55,547 bases of DNA from Verrucomicrobia bacterium SCGC AAA164-E04 (GCA_000383715.1 KB912012.1:59066-114612); one strand, 5' to 3'; positions 45,151 to 54,182 are shown, counted from the first letter of the stretch. Notes: a model not told the origin generated them from the letters alone. Numbers and translations are program-made.

Positions 45151-46509
45151 TCAGCGAGCGGAGCGGTTTGTATCTGGCGCTGTCGCAAGATCATCCAGCG
45201 CCTTGTATTTAGCTAGAAATGCTTCGCGTTCCTGCTCCAAGTTCGCCAGACGACGGAGACCATTGTTTATGACCTGAGATTCACGCAAGATCAGTTGCCC
45301 TCGTTGTTTAGGTGAAAAACCAACGCGTCCTAACTGATCTTTAAATTCACGAATAAAAACCATGTATTTATCAACCAGAGGAATGACTTCAAGCAAGGAT
45401 TGAGCTTTGAGCATTTGAAGTTGCCGGCTGATGTGATCTAGCGTGGAGATGCGTTCTTCTCCTCTCCAATAAGCTAGGATGTCTTGAAATGTAAATTGAC
45501 GCCAAGCAGGGAGACTTTCTTTATCAATAGCAACTTTTGCTTGCGGATTCAATATGGCACCCAGTTCAGAAAGGCTTTTAGCCATATCCCACCGGCGCCG
45601 ATCGTTGAACTGAGTCACGGATGCAGTGATAACTGCCCACCATTTCTCAAGCTCCAGCATGTTGGGAAATGAATCAGAGTAGGCCTGATGGAAAGCTGTT
45701 TGTGCATTGAAGTATTGAGGCAATAATTCAACGAATCGATGCATGGAATCAACTCCCTGAGGAGTTTGCAATAGCTCCGCAAACATTAAGTGGGCGCTGT
45801 GCCTGAAATTGGAGGTTGAAGCAAGTTCTGAGCTTGCTTGAAAAATTTGCTCTGCCGTCAGCGGATTATTTTTCCTCAGAAATTCCTTGGCGAGAAAGGT
45901 TGGATTACGTTTGTAGAACCAAGGCACAGGTTTGCCCAATCTGCCATTTAAATCCCCCACTTCGACCATGTCATCCACTGTCAATGAATGGTCTGTCAGT
46001 GATGAATGGACGACATATTGGCGTAAACCCTCAACGAGCCAGGCAGGAGGATCGCACATGTGTTCAGGAGACGGCCGATTGACCATTTCCATTAAGATGA
46101 CATGTACAAGATTGCGAATCCATATGTCTTCACTGATCTTGGTCTTTAGCAGTACCCGGTATCCCCACCCGTTGGAGTAGCGCGCCGGAAAGGTCACAAA
46201 TGACTGGGCTTTGCTTGAGCCAGTACTAATTGTGATCCGAATCTTATTGCGCCAGGTGTCCTGTAACCCCAGAGCTTCCATGATTCCATCCTTGATCCTT
46301 TCTGCAGTCAAACTGATCAAGTCGGGTGTCAGCGCGATGAATTCTCGTCTACGCTCGAGCGTGTTGAGATAAGGTGTGGATAGAGGGTCGTTTGCCCAGC
46401 TGATGACAAACTGTCCACTTCTGCTCTGCAGTGTTTTCCCGTGACTTGTCGCCAGAAATATAGTCAACCCGACTCCCGCGAGGAGACGGGTTATCAAATT
46501 GCGATTCAT
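45151..46509 (-). CDS. Exported protein, possibly a degenerate peptidase-MA-like protein
   Basis: From ATG 46509 it has 452 residues with a signal peptide (MNRNLITRLLAGVGLTIFLA). The middle has the arrangement of peptidase-MA-like proteins: a segment NKIRITISTGSSKAQSF, then NLVHVILMEMVNRP, where zinc peptidases carry HExxH, and PPAWLVEGLRQYV, which resembles the 'WLxEGLA' motif of the superfamily. The HExxH is absent (VHVILMEM), so catalysis is doubtful. The C-terminal third is helical and rich in charged residues. It lies 66 nt downstream of fmdB on the same strand. An ATG at 46530 and a TTG at 46557 are alternative starts. Function is unknown. Confidence 0.65.
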   Translation of the reverse strand: MNRNLITRLLAGVGLTIFLATSHGKTLQSRSGQFVISWANDPLSTPYLNTLERRREFIALTPDLISLTAERIKDGIMEALGLQDTWRNKIRITISTGSSKAQSFVTFPARYSNGWGYRVLLKTKISEDIWIRNLVHVILMEMVNRPSPEHMCDPPAWLVEGLRQYVVHSSLTDHSLTVDDMVEVGDLNGRLGKPVPWFYKRNPTFLAKEFLRKNNPLTAEQIFQASSELASTSNFRHSAHLMFAELLQTPQGVDSMHRFVELLPQYFNAQTAFHQAYSDSFPNMLELEKWWAVITASVTQFNDRRRWDMAKSLSELGAILNPQAKVAIDKESLPAWRQFTFQDILAYWRGEERISTLDHISRQLQMLKAQSLLEVIPLVDKYMVFIREFKDQLGRVGFSPKQRGQLILRESQVINNGLRRLANLEQEREAFLAKYKALDDLATAPDTNRSAR

Positions 46510-46575
46510 GTTATTCAGGTGAAACAGCATGCCTTGAACTGACACGAATGATTCCAATGGTGCGACCGGATTGGA

Positions 46576-46884
46576 TTAAGAACTTTTCTTGGTCGCTTTT
46601 TTGGATTTCTTAGTTGATGAGGACTTCGATTCCTTGGCAGGTGATGGCTTGTCGCTCTTGGCTCCTGCCTTGTAGTTCTCACTGCGGTAGTCGGTGATGT
46701 AAAACCCACTCCCCTTGAAGATAAGTCCCGCACCTGCTCCAATCGCTCTCTGAACCTTGCCTTTTCCCCATCGTTTTTTCTGACAGGCTTCTTTCGGGCA
46801 AGTGGTCAAAGCATCATCTTTCATCGACTGGAACTGCTCAAATTCCAGCCCGCATTTTTCACATTGATATTCGTAAGTTGGCAT
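46576..46884 (-). CDS. FmdB-family zinc-ribbon protein
   Basis: The 102-residue protein begins MPTYEYQCEKCGLEFEQFQS, the FmdB/CxxC_CXXC_SSSS signature, with a second Cys pair in CPKEAC, forming a small zinc ribbon. GAGLIFKGSGFYITDYRS is typical of the family. The last ~30 residues are a Lys/Ser-rich tail (KESKSSSTKKSKKATKKSS). FmdB proteins are linked to formamidase/amidase regulation in older work, but their biochemical role is not settled. It is divergent from the GcvH-like gene (160 nt apart). Confidence 0.93.
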   Translation of the reverse strand: MPTYEYQCEKCGLEFEQFQSMKDDALTTCPKEACQKKRWGKGKVQRAIGAGAGLIFKGSGFYITDYRSENYKAGAKSDKPSPAKESKSSSTKKSKKATKKSS

Positions 46885-47043
46885 AGTTTAAATGTTCAAT
46901 CCAAGCAGCCATCCCTCCCTTTACTCAAGCTCCAGGGAGACTGGCAGAGTTTTCACATACCAAGCAAAAAACGGATATGCGGGAAAACTTCAAGTAAATT
47001 TCAGCTTCATTTTTCTTTGCATTTAAACGGCTGACAAGTAGGG

Positions 47044-47532
47044 ATGGAAGCTTTCATGGCAAACGAGACATCCAAATTGAAAAAGAAGTTTTACAAAAGG
47101 TCCACTTTTGTGACACATCTACCTTTCGCCTATGTATTTAGCCCTTCTCACGGATGGGCTTGGGAGATGGAACCCAATCGATGGCGGGTAGGTTTGACCA
47201 AATTTGCAACCCGCATGCTTGGCGAAATGGTAGACTTGGGTTTTGAAACCGCCAAGGGAGACTCCGTGACACACGGTCAGATCATTGGGTGGATGGAAGG
47301 ATTCAAGGCAATATCGGATCTCTATTCGCTGATTGATGGAGATTTTCAGTGCATCAATCCTGCACTTGAAACGGACATCACCAAAATATCAAAAGATCCA
47401 TATGAAACTGGCTGGCTTTATGAGGCAATCGGAAAAATCGACGATCGATGTTTGAAGGTTGACCAATACACAAATTTACTCGACACAACGATTGACAAGA
47501 TACTGGAGCAGCAACAGCAGGAAGAGGGCTAA
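47044..47532 (+). CDS. GcvH-like lipoyl-domain protein (orphan)
   Basis: The 162-residue protein matches glycine cleavage H protein across its core: SHGWAWEMEPNRWRVGLT, FATRMLGEMVDLGFETAKGD, the lipoylation strand WMEGFKAISDLYSLIDG, and ALETDITKISKDPYETGW, with Lys88 where GcvH carries lipoate. The usual ESVKA/ETVKA is EGFKA here. N- and C-terminal extensions (~30 and ~25 residues) exceed normal GcvH (~128). No gcvT, gcvP or lipoyl ligase is nearby, so it may be a moonlighting or alternative carrier. An ATG at 47056 (MANETSK), preceded by GGAAG, is an equally good start. It is divergent from fmdB. Confidence 0.82.
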   Translation: MEAFMANETSKLKKKFYKRSTFVTHLPFAYVFSPSHGWAWEMEPNRWRVGLTKFATRMLGEMVDLGFETAKGDSVTHGQIIGWMEGFKAISDLYSLIDGDFQCINPALETDITKISKDPYETGWLYEAIGKIDDRCLKVDQYTNLLDTTIDKILEQQQQEEG

Positions 47533-47626
47533 TGAAGCAAAACAGGGGCTTCGAAGCGGGTGACAATTGCCATTTCAAATAGCGATCTGCACTTGTAAAA
47601 AACGTAGGATCTCGCATGGTGTAGAG

Positions 47627-50161
47627 ATGAACCACCAAAATACCACTAGGCAATCAGTTTTGGGGCTTTTTGCCCTCTGCTTGTTGTTTGGAGTTTGGAT
47701 AGTTCAAAGCCAATCCCGCGCAGAAGGCAAACCCTCACCTTCTCCCGAGAATGTATCAAAACCACTCCCGACAGGAGCAACATACACTCTTCAACCTTCC
47801 ACGATCAGGATTCCAGCAGGGGCCATCTGGCAGCAACTCAACGTAAGTAAAGTCTCAGCAGAAGGGTTCCATACGGATCTATCGGATCATGTGAAGTTCG
47901 TAAGCAGAAACAAGGAACTCTTCTACCAAAAGGAAGATCACTGGGTTGCTGCCAAAGAAGGAATAACAGTTATTGAAGTCATCAGTTCCTCAAATGATCT
48001 CATCGGACAAATTCAGGTCAACATCCTGCCTGCCCCAAGCGATCTCGCCCCCAACTTCATCGATCACATTCAACCTATCTTGACCAAGTCTGGATGCAAT
48101 AATGGAGCTTGCCATGCAAAACCAGGGGGACGGAATGGATTTGAACTTTCTGTTTTCGGATTTGATCCTGATTCCGACTACCAGGAAATCGTTTATGAAG
48201 GTAGAGGAAGGAGGGTGTTTCCCGCCAGCGCCGAACAAAGCCTCCTGCTGATGAAACCCAGCCTCAGAACCCCACACGAAGGTGGCAAGCAGCTTGAAGA
48301 AGATTCTGCCTTCTACCAAACGCTGGTCAGTTGGATACATCAAGGCATGCCCTTTCTCCAGGAAGGAGCTCCCAAACTTACATCCATCGAAATCAATCCC
48401 AGCGGCGGTCGGCTTTTGAAAAATACAGCATTCCAGCTTCAGGTGATCGCACATTATGACAATGAGAGCATGCGTGACATAACCCACCTGGCCGAATATC
48501 AAAGTACCGATAAAGATCTATTGGAAGTAAGCCATGACGGCCAAACCCGATCCCTCGATCGTGATGGGCAGGCAGTCGTTATTGCTCGCTTTTCAGGTTT
48601 GATCGCAGAAAGTCGCTGGATTATTCCACGAGTCACCTCTGCCAAAGATCTCACCAAAGAGTTATTTGCGAACTTAAGCACTGAAAATTTTATCGATACA
48701 TATGCGAATAACTATCTTGAAAAACTGGGCTACCTCCCTTCTGATCTGTGTTCAGATAGCGAATTCATCCGACGATCTGCACTGGATGCAACGGGTTGTC
48801 TTCCAATGGTGGAGGAAACCAGACAATTTCTGAGTGATCCAAGTCCCGATAAACGTAAACGCTGGATCAGGGATTTGTTGAGTCATCGATGGATAGGAGA
48901 TTATTGGGCAAACAAATGGACAGATTTACTCAGGCCCAATCCTGACCGCGCAGGGATCAAGAGCGTGTTCATGTTTGATCAGTGGGTAAGGGATTCTTTC
49001 AGAAACAACATGCCATATGACGATTTCGTTCGCTCCATCTTGACGCTTGAAGGAAACAATCATCAGGCGGGCCCAGCCGCCATCTATCGTGACAAGCGCA
49101 GCCCAGAGGACCGCACTGTCTTGTTCAGTCAGGTATTTCTGGGAGTTCGACTGGAATGTGCCAAGTGCCATCACCATCCATTTGAGAAGTGGGGGCAGGA
49201 AGATTTCTATCAAACCGCCGCATTTTTTGGTTCGGTCACCCAGAAAGGAGCAGGTGTTTCTCCTCCGATATCCGCAGGTACGGAGACCTTTTTTTTCCGC
49301 AAAGGAGGTGAAGTCAAGCATCCCAGAACAGAGGAAGTCATGCAACCGGCACCTCCGGGGGGGCAATTGAATAATTACCCAGAAACCTCTGACCCCAGAA
49401 ATGCGTGGATGGATTGGATGCTGCACCCGGACAATCCTTACTTTGCGCAAGCAGTGGTCAATCGAGTCTGGAGTGCGTTTTTTGGCCGCGGGTTTGTGGA
49501 TCCTGTGGATGATTTCAGGACCAGCAATCCACCGGTTCACGCACCGCTGCTGGAGGCTCTGGCACAAGATTTCGTCAAAAACGGCTATAACCTTCGCCAG
49601 CTCATGAGGCGAATCATGGAATCGAGACTTTATCAGTTGAGTTCGTTACCCAATGAATCCAACGTAACGGACAATCAATATTTTTCGCGATACTACAGGA
49701 AGCGACTACCAGCTGAAGTTTTATTGGATGCCGTCACCGACATCACCGCAGTTGCCGATCATCTGGAAGGTTTACCTCAAGATGCACGAGCTATTGAAAC
49801 ATGGAACTTCAAGATCAACTCTGAGTTTATGGATGCCTTTGATCGGCCAAATTCCAGCTCTGATCCTCCATGCGTAAGAATCAATCAGCCTAGTGTGGTG
49901 CAATCGCTTCACATGATGCACTCGGAAAATTTGCAATCCAAATTGGCCTCTGAAAAAGGTTGGATTGAGACACTCATCAACAGTGGGCTCAGTAATGATG
50001 CAACTGTCGACGAGGTTTATTTGAAACTCTTCTGCCGATTTCCTTCCGATGGCGAAAGGAGTATTGCTGTTTCCTCCCTTTTGGGAGGAGATGCACGTGC
50101 AGGGCTGGAAGATCTGGTATGGGCACTGCTTAATTCAGCAGAATTTGTATTCAACCACTAA
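47627..50161 (+). CDS. DUF1549/DUF1553 protein with Ig-like and PSCyt1 modules
   Basis: From ATG 47627 the protein has 844 residues with a signal/anchor (SVLGLFALCLLFGVWIV). Domains: Ig-like/BIG2-type (YTLQPSTIRIPAGA...IEVISSS), PSCyt1-type with CNNGACH haem-like site and a following NGFELSVFGFDPDSDYQ, then DUF1549 (FIDTYANNYLEKLG, WANKWTDLLRPNPDRAG, FDQWVRDSFRNNMPYDDFVR, LGVRLECAKCHHHPFEKW) and DUF1553 (NPYFAQAVVNRVWSAFFGRG, LRQLMRRIMESRLYQLSS). Family members occur widely in PVC bacteria, often as operons with DUF1501 proteins, and may process polysaccharides. The DUF1501 gene follows 15 nt downstream. A TTG at 47567 is an unlikely earlier start. Confidence 0.9.
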   Translation: MNHQNTTRQSVLGLFALCLLFGVWIVQSQSRAEGKPSPSPENVSKPLPTGATYTLQPSTIRIPAGAIWQQLNVSKVSAEGFHTDLSDHVKFVSRNKELFYQKEDHWVAAKEGITVIEVISSSNDLIGQIQVNILPAPSDLAPNFIDHIQPILTKSGCNNGACHAKPGGRNGFELSVFGFDPDSDYQEIVYEGRGRRVFPASAEQSLLLMKPSLRTPHEGGKQLEEDSAFYQTLVSWIHQGMPFLQEGAPKLTSIEINPSGGRLLKNTAFQLQVIAHYDNESMRDITHLAEYQSTDKDLLEVSHDGQTRSLDRDGQAVVIARFSGLIAESRWIIPRVTSAKDLTKELFANLSTENFIDTYANNYLEKLGYLPSDLCSDSEFIRRSALDATGCLPMVEETRQFLSDPSPDKRKRWIRDLLSHRWIGDYWANKWTDLLRPNPDRAGIKSVFMFDQWVRDSFRNNMPYDDFVRSILTLEGNNHQAGPAAIYRDKRSPEDRTVLFSQVFLGVRLECAKCHHHPFEKWGQEDFYQTAAFFGSVTQKGAGVSPPISAGTETFFFRKGGEVKHPRTEEVMQPAPPGGQLNNYPETSDPRNAWMDWMLHPDNPYFAQAVVNRVWSAFFGRGFVDPVDDFRTSNPPVHAPLLEALAQDFVKNGYNLRQLMRRIMESRLYQLSSLPNESNVTDNQYFSRYYRKRLPAEVLLDAVTDITAVADHLEGLPQDARAIETWNFKINSEFMDAFDRPNSSSDPPCVRINQPSVVQSLHMMHSENLQSKLASEKGWIETLINSGLSNDATVDEVYLKLFCRFPSDGERSIAVSSLLGGDARAGLEDLVWALLNSAEFVFNH

Positions 50162-50176
50162 AAAAAAGAAGCAAAC

Positions 50177-51508
50177 ATGAGCCGAACCACAATCAATTGT
50201 GAAGGAATAACACGCCGAGATTTCTTACAGATAGGCCTGGGCGGAACCATGGGCCTGGGATTATGTGATCTTCTGCGCCTGCAGGCAAACACTCAAGGTA
50301 AGAACCAAAAAGGCTCAAAAACTAAATGTATTCTTGTTTGGCTGGATGGAGGTCCTTCCCATTACGAGACATTTGATCCAAAGCCGGATGCTCCATCAGG
50401 CATCCGAGGTGACTTCAAATCCATCCCAACTTCTGTTCCCGGAATACATTTCAGTGAAGTCGTTCCCAACTTGGCCAAGGTCATGGACAAGTCCACTATC
50501 ATACGTTCCATTTGCCACAAAGATCCGAATCATGGTGGCGGAAATCATTACATGATGACAGGCGCTCCAACTCCGGTACCAGTGGCTTGTGGAGCGTTTG
50601 TGACCTTCCATCCGAGCTATGGATCCATGATTTCATACGAGCGTGGTATTCGAGGCGGCTTACCTGCTTACATGAGCTTGCCGAGGATGTCACGATCAGG
50701 GGGGCCCAACTTCCTTGGAGGACAACATGCTCCTTTCGTGATTGGAGGGGATCCAAACGGAGAAAGCTTTCGGGTCAGGGATGTCGTGCTGCCAAAATCG
50801 ATCAGCGAAAGTCGCGCCAAAAATCGCCGTGAATTGCGTGAGCAACTTGATCGATTGAAGCGCATTCAAGATCCACTCGCAGCAGATCCTACCATTACAT
50901 TCGATCAATTTTATGAACAGGGAGTGGATTTAGTCACTTCACCGCAAGCCCAATCAGCTTTTGATATCCATCAGGAATCAGACACCATTCGCGATCAATA
51001 TGGTCGAAATGATCTGGGCCAACGTCTGTTGATGGCGCGGAGATTAACCGAGGTTGGGGTCTCATTCGTGACGGTTTATTATGGAGGGTGGGACAACCAC
51101 ACCAACTTGTTCAGCCGGTTCAAAGGATCATTCATGTCCAAACTCGACCAGGGCCTGGCGTCATTGATCAAGGATCTTCACGATCGTGGTTCTGCTGAAA
51201 ACACGATGGTCATCTGCCTGGGTGAATTTGGAAGGACACCTAAAATCAACAAGGATGCCGGGCGAGATCATTGGCCACATGCGATGTCAGTGTTAATGTC
51301 AGGGGCTGGTATACCCGGCGGTCAGATTGTAGGAGCAACCGATGCCAGAGGGTTTTATGCTTCGGACAACGTTTACTCCCCCGAAGATTTCGCGGCCTCC
51401 TTGTACACCAAGATGGGGATTGATCCGACGCAAACGCTTTACCAATCAACCGGAAGACCCATACGACTGGTCAACGGTGGATCCCCCATCAAAGAGCTGT
51501 TTACTTAA
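50177..51508 (+). CDS. DUF1501-domain protein, partner of the DUF1549/1553 gene
   Basis: The 443-residue protein has a twin-Arg-type leader (ITRRDFLQIGLGGTMGLG) and the DUF1501 landmarks CILVWLDGGPSHYETFDPKP, DKSTIIRSICHKDPNHGGGN, NFLGGQHAPFVIGGDPN, LLMARRLTEVGVSFVTVYYG, GWDNHTNLF, MVICLGEFGRTPKINKDAGR and DHWPHAMSVLMSGAG. It forms a two-gene unit with the upstream DUF1549/1553 gene (15-nt gap, AAGAAG as weak ribosome-binding site). It differs from the DUF1501 copy at 28220, sharing the motifs but little else by eye. Its activity is unknown; the Asp/His sites suggest a hydrolase of the phosphatase/sulfatase superfamily. Confidence 0.92.
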   Translation: MSRTTINCEGITRRDFLQIGLGGTMGLGLCDLLRLQANTQGKNQKGSKTKCILVWLDGGPSHYETFDPKPDAPSGIRGDFKSIPTSVPGIHFSEVVPNLAKVMDKSTIIRSICHKDPNHGGGNHYMMTGAPTPVPVACGAFVTFHPSYGSMISYERGIRGGLPAYMSLPRMSRSGGPNFLGGQHAPFVIGGDPNGESFRVRDVVLPKSISESRAKNRRELREQLDRLKRIQDPLAADPTITFDQFYEQGVDLVTSPQAQSAFDIHQESDTIRDQYGRNDLGQRLLMARRLTEVGVSFVTVYYGGWDNHTNLFSRFKGSFMSKLDQGLASLIKDLHDRGSAENTMVICLGEFGRTPKINKDAGRDHWPHAMSVLMSGAGIPGGQIVGATDARGFYASDNVYSPEDFAASLYTKMGIDPTQTLYQSTGRPIRLVNGGSPIKELFT

Positions 51509-51519
51509 GCCGCTAATTA

Positions 51520-51993
51520 TTATCGGCTCAGGAAGAAACCATCACCTGAATTCTTACGGAACTTATAGCGTTGAAGAATTGAAGAACCCTTTCCCGAGGG
51601 ATTGGAATTTTTAGTCTTGATATTGCGCATGATCTTTCGCTGTTGTTTGCGATGATCAGCAAGGACTTTTTTCTGATTTTTTTCAATTGCTTTCTGTGAA
51701 TCACGCATTTCTTTTGCAAGCTTTTCCTGACGTTTTTTCTCCTCGCGCAGTTGCTTTTTGCTCTCCTTTTCAAGGAACTTTTCAGCAGTCTTACGTTCCT
51801 TTTCAACGTCCTTCAAATTGCGCCCTGCAGGGGCGTCGGACTCTACGGACTGAGTCGTTGTAGATTTATCGCGTTTCTTCCAGAACTTCCACCACTGTGC
51901 TTCAACATCCATTGGAGAAAAGCAGAGAAGGAGAAGCATGAAAGGAATCAGGAAGTTGAACCTTGAAAAGAAAAAAGGTAAATGTTTACACAT
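51520..51993 (-). CDS. Small exported basic coiled-coil protein of unknown function
   Basis: The 157-residue protein (ATG 51993) has an N-terminal hydrophobic segment (FNFLIPFMLLLLCFSPMDVEA) that reads as a signal peptide. A highly charged Lys/Glu-rich coiled-coil region follows (DVEKERKTAEKFLEKESKKQ..., ~50-125), ending in a basic tail with SILQRYKFRKN. No family is recognised. The start codon lies 16 nt downstream of the tRNA 3' end with no terminator between, so it may be expressed by read-through and tRNA processing. An in-frame TTG at 52000-52002 is a poorer start. It converges on the DUF1501 gene with 11 nt between stop codons. Confidence 0.7.
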   Translation of the reverse strand: MCKHLPFFFSRFNFLIPFMLLLLCFSPMDVEAQWWKFWKKRDKSTTTQSVESDAPAGRNLKDVEKERKTAEKFLEKESKKQLREEKKRQEKLAKEMRDSQKAIEKNQKKVLADHRKQQRKIMRNIKTKNSNPSGKGSSILQRYKFRKNSGDGFFLSR

Positions 51994-52009
51994 AACGGTC
52001 AAAGGAAAT

Positions 52010-52086
52010 TGGTGGGCCCAGAGGGACTTGAACCCCCGACCCAGCGATTATGAGTCGCTTGCTCTAACCAACTGAGCTATGGGCCC
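52010..52086 (-). tRNA. tRNA with CAT anticodon (probably Ile2, lysidine type; elongator Met possible)
   Basis: Read on the minus strand it forms a complete 77-nt cloverleaf including an encoded CCA: acceptor GGGCCCA/TGGGCCC, D-arm GCTC...GAGC, anticodon stem-loop AGCGACTCATAATCGCT with CAT, variable GGGTC, T-arm GGGGG-TTCAAGT-CCCTC. The anticodon-arm sequence resembles bacterial tRNA-Ile(CAT), whose C34 is modified to lysidine, more than initiator tRNA. A TATAAT box precedes it. Confidence 0.95.
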
Positions 52087-52095
52087 GACCTGTAA

Positions 52096-52101
52096 ATTAT
52101 A
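52096..52101 (-). promoter_or_regulatory. -10 box of the tRNA gene
   Basis: A perfect TATAAT on the minus strand ends 9 nt upstream of the mature tRNA 5' end. The upstream sequence is A/T-rich with no clear -35 hexamer. Confidence 0.6.
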
Positions 52102-52757
52102 AATAAACTTGAAAATTGCCGGAGCTTCAGAAGCACCATGATCTTACCACACCTGATTTCTGCTTCTCAAATAAGCAGTTTTAATAAAGGCAATGCCCCA
52201 CTGAAAACGCACGTTGAAATCAAATGGGAGGAACCGATCGTTACAACTCGGCAATCATATTCATGTCTCAATGCGCTGCAAGCATTAATCCAAGACTATG
52301 GCTTCAATTTTTCGATATCACCTGCGTCTTCCCCTACCTGTTTTCAGTCAAGGAGACTGGAAAAACAAGCTAAGGTTGAAGGAGTAGAAATGGTTGTTTG
52401 CGATCATTGATTCACAATGCAGGCCTTTATGCACCGATTTTGCGGAACGACTTCAAATGCAGCTTACCCCGCCTGAAAGACACGGCTCACCATGCATGGA
52501 TTAGCCGAGAGATCGTGCATTATGATCCATTTCAGGGGTTTCTAACCTAGCCATGCCCTCCGATCTTGATATGCTCGGATTTCAAGCGACTAGCCTAAGC
52601 AAAACATTGTCAGGGATCTAACATTCAAAATTCCAATTCTATTCTGATGGTTTTACGGGAAACGACATTGCGGGTTCTCGTCAGTTCTCCCCTCTGTTTC
52701 TATTGGTTTTTCCTTGCCAAGCAAAAGCGATATTGATCCTCTCTGTTGTCAATTCAT
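52102..52757. other. Intergenic region without a supported gene
   Basis: These ~650 bases between the tRNA and the PQQ-propeller gene hold only an unrecognised 90-codon frame at 52138-52410 (+). It has no export signal, coiled coil or family resemblance and I do not count it as a gene. Nested palindromes occur near 52483-52507 (CGGCT...AGCCG around CCATGCATGG). The last part should carry the promoter of the propeller gene, but no clear hexamer pair was found. Confidence 0.4.
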
Positions 52758-54182
52758 ATGAGAACACCCCACTTAGTCCAGCAAGATTCTGATAGCCCGA
52801 GTTCAAGGTCGATAACATTCCACTCGCTGCGCATCCTATCTTATGCATGGTTTCTTGCGACGATGATATACGGCATTGGGGGGCAAGCTGCCCTGGCGGA
52901 AAACAATTCATGGAATGCATGGCTGGGGGATCATGCGGATTCGGTCTGGACTCAACATGAAAGATCAATGGATTTGAATAAGGAACCACTCAAGCTCGCG
53001 TGGAAAAGTAAGCTTGGAAGCGGCTACAGTGGACCTTCAATGGATGGCAAATCGGCTATTGTGATGGATTTCACGCCTGCCCAAGGTGAAACAGCGCCGG
53101 CAAACGTGTTTAATCGTGGTAAGGTTGTTGGAAAAGAGGCTATTCGATGCTTCGACCTGCAGACAGGCGCCTTGAAGTGGACTCACAGCTACGACGAAAC
53201 CTATACCATCAGTTACCCGGCAGGCCCTCGCACAACACCCGTTTTAACCGAAGATAAAGTCATCACACTCGGGGCAGAAGGAAGGCTCAGTGTAGTCGGC
53301 AAGTTTCAAGGGAACCTTCTCTGGGAAAAAAATTTAAAAAAAACGCATCAAGCCAAAACTCCTTTATGGGGATTTGCTGGACACCCTCTGCTATTTGAGG
53401 AGTCGATCATCTGCCTTGTAGGAGGCAAAGAAGGAGCCGGAGTGGTTTCGTTTGATCTGAGCACAGGTAAAGAGAACTGGCGAGCGCTCCATCTTGAAGA
53501 AATGGGTTATTGTCCACCAACTATCATTCAGCGAAACAAGCAGCAGGAACTTGTTATTTGGAGCGGAGACGGTATTGATAGCTTGAATCCACGGGACGGT
53601 GCGTCCTACTGGAACATTCCCTGGAAATTGCGTTTTGCTCTCTCCATTCCCACACCAAGACAGTATGAAAACTTCCTTTACTTCACCAGTTTTTACAATG
53701 GTTCCAACCTGCTGAATCTGGAAACACATCCTCCATCGATTGTGTGGCAAACAAAAAAAGCGAGTGAAAAGGATACCACACACCTGAACAGTATCATGAG
53801 TACGCCTTATCTTCACAAAGAACACATCTATGGAATTTGCAGCTATGGCCAGCTTCGATGCCTTGAAATGAAATCCGGAAAAAGAATCTGGGAAACCATG
53901 GATGCCACGACCGGAGATGACGGCAAACGCGAGCGTTGGGCCAATGCTTTTATCATTAAGAATGGATCCGCTGACAGGTATCTCCTGTTCAATGAGTCTG
54001 GAGACCTGATTGATTGCGACCTTTCCCCTGATGGTTATGTCGAACACGGAAGAATGAATCTGATCAAACCCAACGGAAAAGACCTGCGAAGAAGGCCGAT
54101 CGTCTGGTCACATCCGGGAATGACTCGAGATTATATCTGTGTTCGCAACGATGACAGTATCGCTTGTTATAAATTGCCCTAG
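52758..54182 (+). CDS. Exported PQQ-like beta-propeller (outer-membrane-type quinoprotein-like) protein
   Basis: The 474-residue protein (ATG 52758) has a hydrophobic export segment (ILSYAWFLATMIYGIGGQAALA). Repeated propeller blades carry the pattern [A/G]-x-[D/N]-x-x-[T/S]-G-x-x-x-W, e.g. CFDLQTGALKWTHSY, VSFDLSTGKENWRAL and CLEMKSGKRIWETMD. Such repeats occur in PQQ-dependent dehydrogenases and in BamB-like scaffolds; no catalytic quinoprotein residues are recognisable. In PVC bacteria these proteins are numerous and usually uncharacterised. An in-frame TTG four codons upstream is the alternative start. The aldo/keto reductase gene follows 71 nt downstream. Confidence 0.88.
   Translation: MRTPHLVQQDSDSPSSRSITFHSLRILSYAWFLATMIYGIGGQAALAENNSWNAWLGDHADSVWTQHERSMDLNKEPLKLAWKSKLGSGYSGPSMDGKSAIVMDFTPAQGETAPANVFNRGKVVGKEAIRCFDLQTGALKWTHSYDETYTISYPAGPRTTPVLTEDKVITLGAEGRLSVVGKFQGNLLWEKNLKKTHQAKTPLWGFAGHPLLFEESIICLVGGKEGAGVVSFDLSTGKENWRALHLEEMGYCPPTIIQRNKQQELVIWSGDGIDSLNPRDGASYWNIPWKLRFALSIPTPRQYENFLYFTSFYNGSNLLNLETHPPSIVWQTKKASEKDTTHLNSIMSTPYLHKEHIYGICSYGQLRCLEMKSGKRIWETMDATTGDDGKRERWANAFIIKNGSADRYLLFNESGDLIDCDLSPDGYVEHGRMNLIKPNGKDLRRRPIVWSHPGMTRDYICVRNDDSIACYKLP

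Noticed and set aside
48926..49567. 213-codon minus-strand frame opposite the DUF1549/1553 gene
   Set aside because: It is antisense to a gene with strong domain evidence and has no motif of its own.
52138..52410. 90-codon frame in the large intergenic region
   Set aside because: It has no ribosome-binding site, family resemblance, membrane segment or coiled coil, and its length is within chance expectation.
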